Of a DNA stretch of 64,000 bases, positions 63,245 to 64,000 are shown piece after piece. Source of the stretch: Parabacteroides goldsteinii DSM 19448 = WAL 12034 (GTDB lineage Bacteria > Bacteroidota > Bacteroidia > Bacteroidales > Tannerellaceae). The position numbers were made by a program, and so were the translations under genes. Position 1 is the stretch's first letter; every line of letters starts with the position of its first letter. Under the pieces are notes generated by a model. It saw only the letters and a list, made by a program, of their open reading frames with translations. It was not told where the DNA came from and ran no database searches. The stretch is taken from positions 2,128,102-2,192,101 of the forward strand of contig NZ_KQ033913.1 of NCBI RefSeq assembly GCF_000969835.1, read 5' to 3'.

Positions 63245-64000
63245 ATGAGCAAAAAATTCCAAATTAAGAATAGTACAGCCGAATTTCTGATATTTACAAA
63301 TCAAGCCAAAGAAAATGGCATAGAAGTCAGAGTACAAAACGAGACCATTTGGTTAAGTCAAAAGCTAATGGCCATTTTATTCGACTGTTCAACCGATAAT
63401 ATTTCACTTCATCTCAAAAATATATTTAATGATGGAGAATTGGACCCCGATTCAGTTACCGAGGAATTCTCGGTAACTGCTTCCGATGGAAAAAATTATC
63501 GTACAAAACATTATAACCTTGATGCAATTATTGCTGTTGGTTATCGTATAAATACAAAAAGAGCTACGGCATTCCGGCAATGGGCAACAAACATCCTAAG
63601 AGATTATGCTATACGTGGATACATAATAGATAAAGAACGGATGAAAAATGGGGCTTTCTTTAATCAAAACTATTTCAACAGCTTATTAGAAGAAGTCCGT
63701 GAAATCCGGGCCAGTGAGCGGTTATTCTATCAAAAAATAACAGATATTTATGCCACAGCATTTAATTACGATCCACATTCACAAATCACACTAGATTTCT
63801 TTGCTACAGTTCAAAATAAATTACATTTTGCTATACATCACCATACAGCTGCCGAGTTAATTATGAAACGTGCCAATAGTGAGAAAGAACATATGGGATT
63901 GACCTCTTGGAAAAACTCACCTGGTGGTAAAATTCTTAAAAGTGATGTTTCAATCGCAAAAAATTATTTAACGGAAAAAGAATTGCATAGCTTTGATCGT
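63245..64000 (+). CDS. RhuM-family protein, cut by the window end
   Basis: The first 252 codons are open; the stop lies beyond the window. Beginning MSKKFQIKNSTAEFLIFTNQ, with IWLSQKLMAILFDCSTDNIS, the segment GYRINTKRATAFRQWATNIL and RDYAIRGYIIDKERMKNG, it matches the RhuM/virulence-associated family, whose role is unproven. Some members are linked to Fic/DOC-like or defence modules. The typical length is about 330 residues, so about 80 codons are missing from view. No prophage or island signal is seen before it. Confidence 0.8.
   Translation, partial: MSKKFQIKNSTAEFLIFTNQAKENGIEVRVQNETIWLSQKLMAILFDCSTDNISLHLKNIFNDGELDPDSVTEEFSVTASDGKNYRTKHYNLDAIIAVGYRINTKRATAFRQWATNILRDYAIRGYIIDKERMKNGAFFNQNYFNSLLEEVREIRASERLFYQKITDIYATAFNYDPHSQITLDFFATVQNKLHFAIHHHTAAELIMKRANSEKEHMGLTSWKNSPGGKILKSDVSIAKNYLTEKELHSFDR

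Noticed and set aside
63245..64000. RhuM-like gene as evidence of a prophage or defence island
   Set aside because: Only one such gene is visible and it is truncated by the window. No integrase, capsid or defence genes accompany it.

Overview
The window reads as a chromosomal segment of a gut Bacteroidales bacterium, most likely Parabacteroides or a close relative. This is an inference from gene content: a SusC/SusD pair with an ECF sigma factor and FecR anti-sigma factor, a type III glutamine synthetase, DapL-type lysine biosynthesis, a long PurF, a Ser-type sulfatase and a GH109-like oxidoreductase. Many genes also carry the Bacteroidales -7 promoter element TAnnTTTG. No tRNA, rRNA, phage, intact IS or CRISPR array was seen.

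Layout. 0.2-3.9 kb: an ABC-F ATPase with a leader that looks like an attenuator, a Tat-exported aldo/keto reductase, and an exported thiol peroxidase. 4.0-6.6 kb: lutABC lactate oxidation operon. 7.0-13.4 kb: purF-carA-carB operon, with a 23-bp palindromic tandem array between carA and carB. 13.7-24.2 kb: accessory block with a HEPN/MNT toxin-antitoxin pair, SNF2 helicase, Tag glycosylase, unknown proteins, a Cys-rich secreted peptide, DUF169, a metallo-beta-lactamase-fold hydrolase, two GNAT proteins and a histidine-kinase-like protein without its phospho-acceptor His. 24.5-32.2 kb: gltB-gltD-asnB. 32.4-42.7 kb: cupin, GH89 alpha-N-acetylglucosaminidase, then an ECF sigma/FecR/SusC/SusD unit. 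43.1-51.9 kb: dapF-dapL, a truncated P-II gene, asnA, a palindromic mobile-like element, glnN, a toxin-antitoxin remnant and nadE. 52.0-57.1 kb: decayed HEPN/MNT pair, GH109-like enzyme, sulfatase, DEAD-box helicase. 57.4-64 kb: recQ, a small winged-helix protein, pabB-pabC, aguA-aguB (agmatine to putrescine) and a RhuM-family gene cut by the window end.

How it fits together. PurF, CarA/CarB, GltB/GltD, AsnB and NadE are glutamine amidotransferase systems. GlnN makes glutamine, AsnA uses free ammonia, and a P-II remnant lies beside asnA. The window is therefore rich in nitrogen-assimilation genes, with an ECF-controlled glycan uptake unit set between them. GH89, GH109 and a sulfatase would suit host mucin or glycosaminoglycan use.

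The least expected material is in the spacers. Four separate intergenic regions hold tandem arrays of 22-23 bp palindromic units, each with a different sequence. A dispersed palindromic repeat has inserted in frame inside gltB. A 265-bp element with 38-bp terminal inverted repeats fills the asnA-glnN spacer and may supply the glnN promoter. Two near-identical ECF-type promoter boxes precede fecR and susC.
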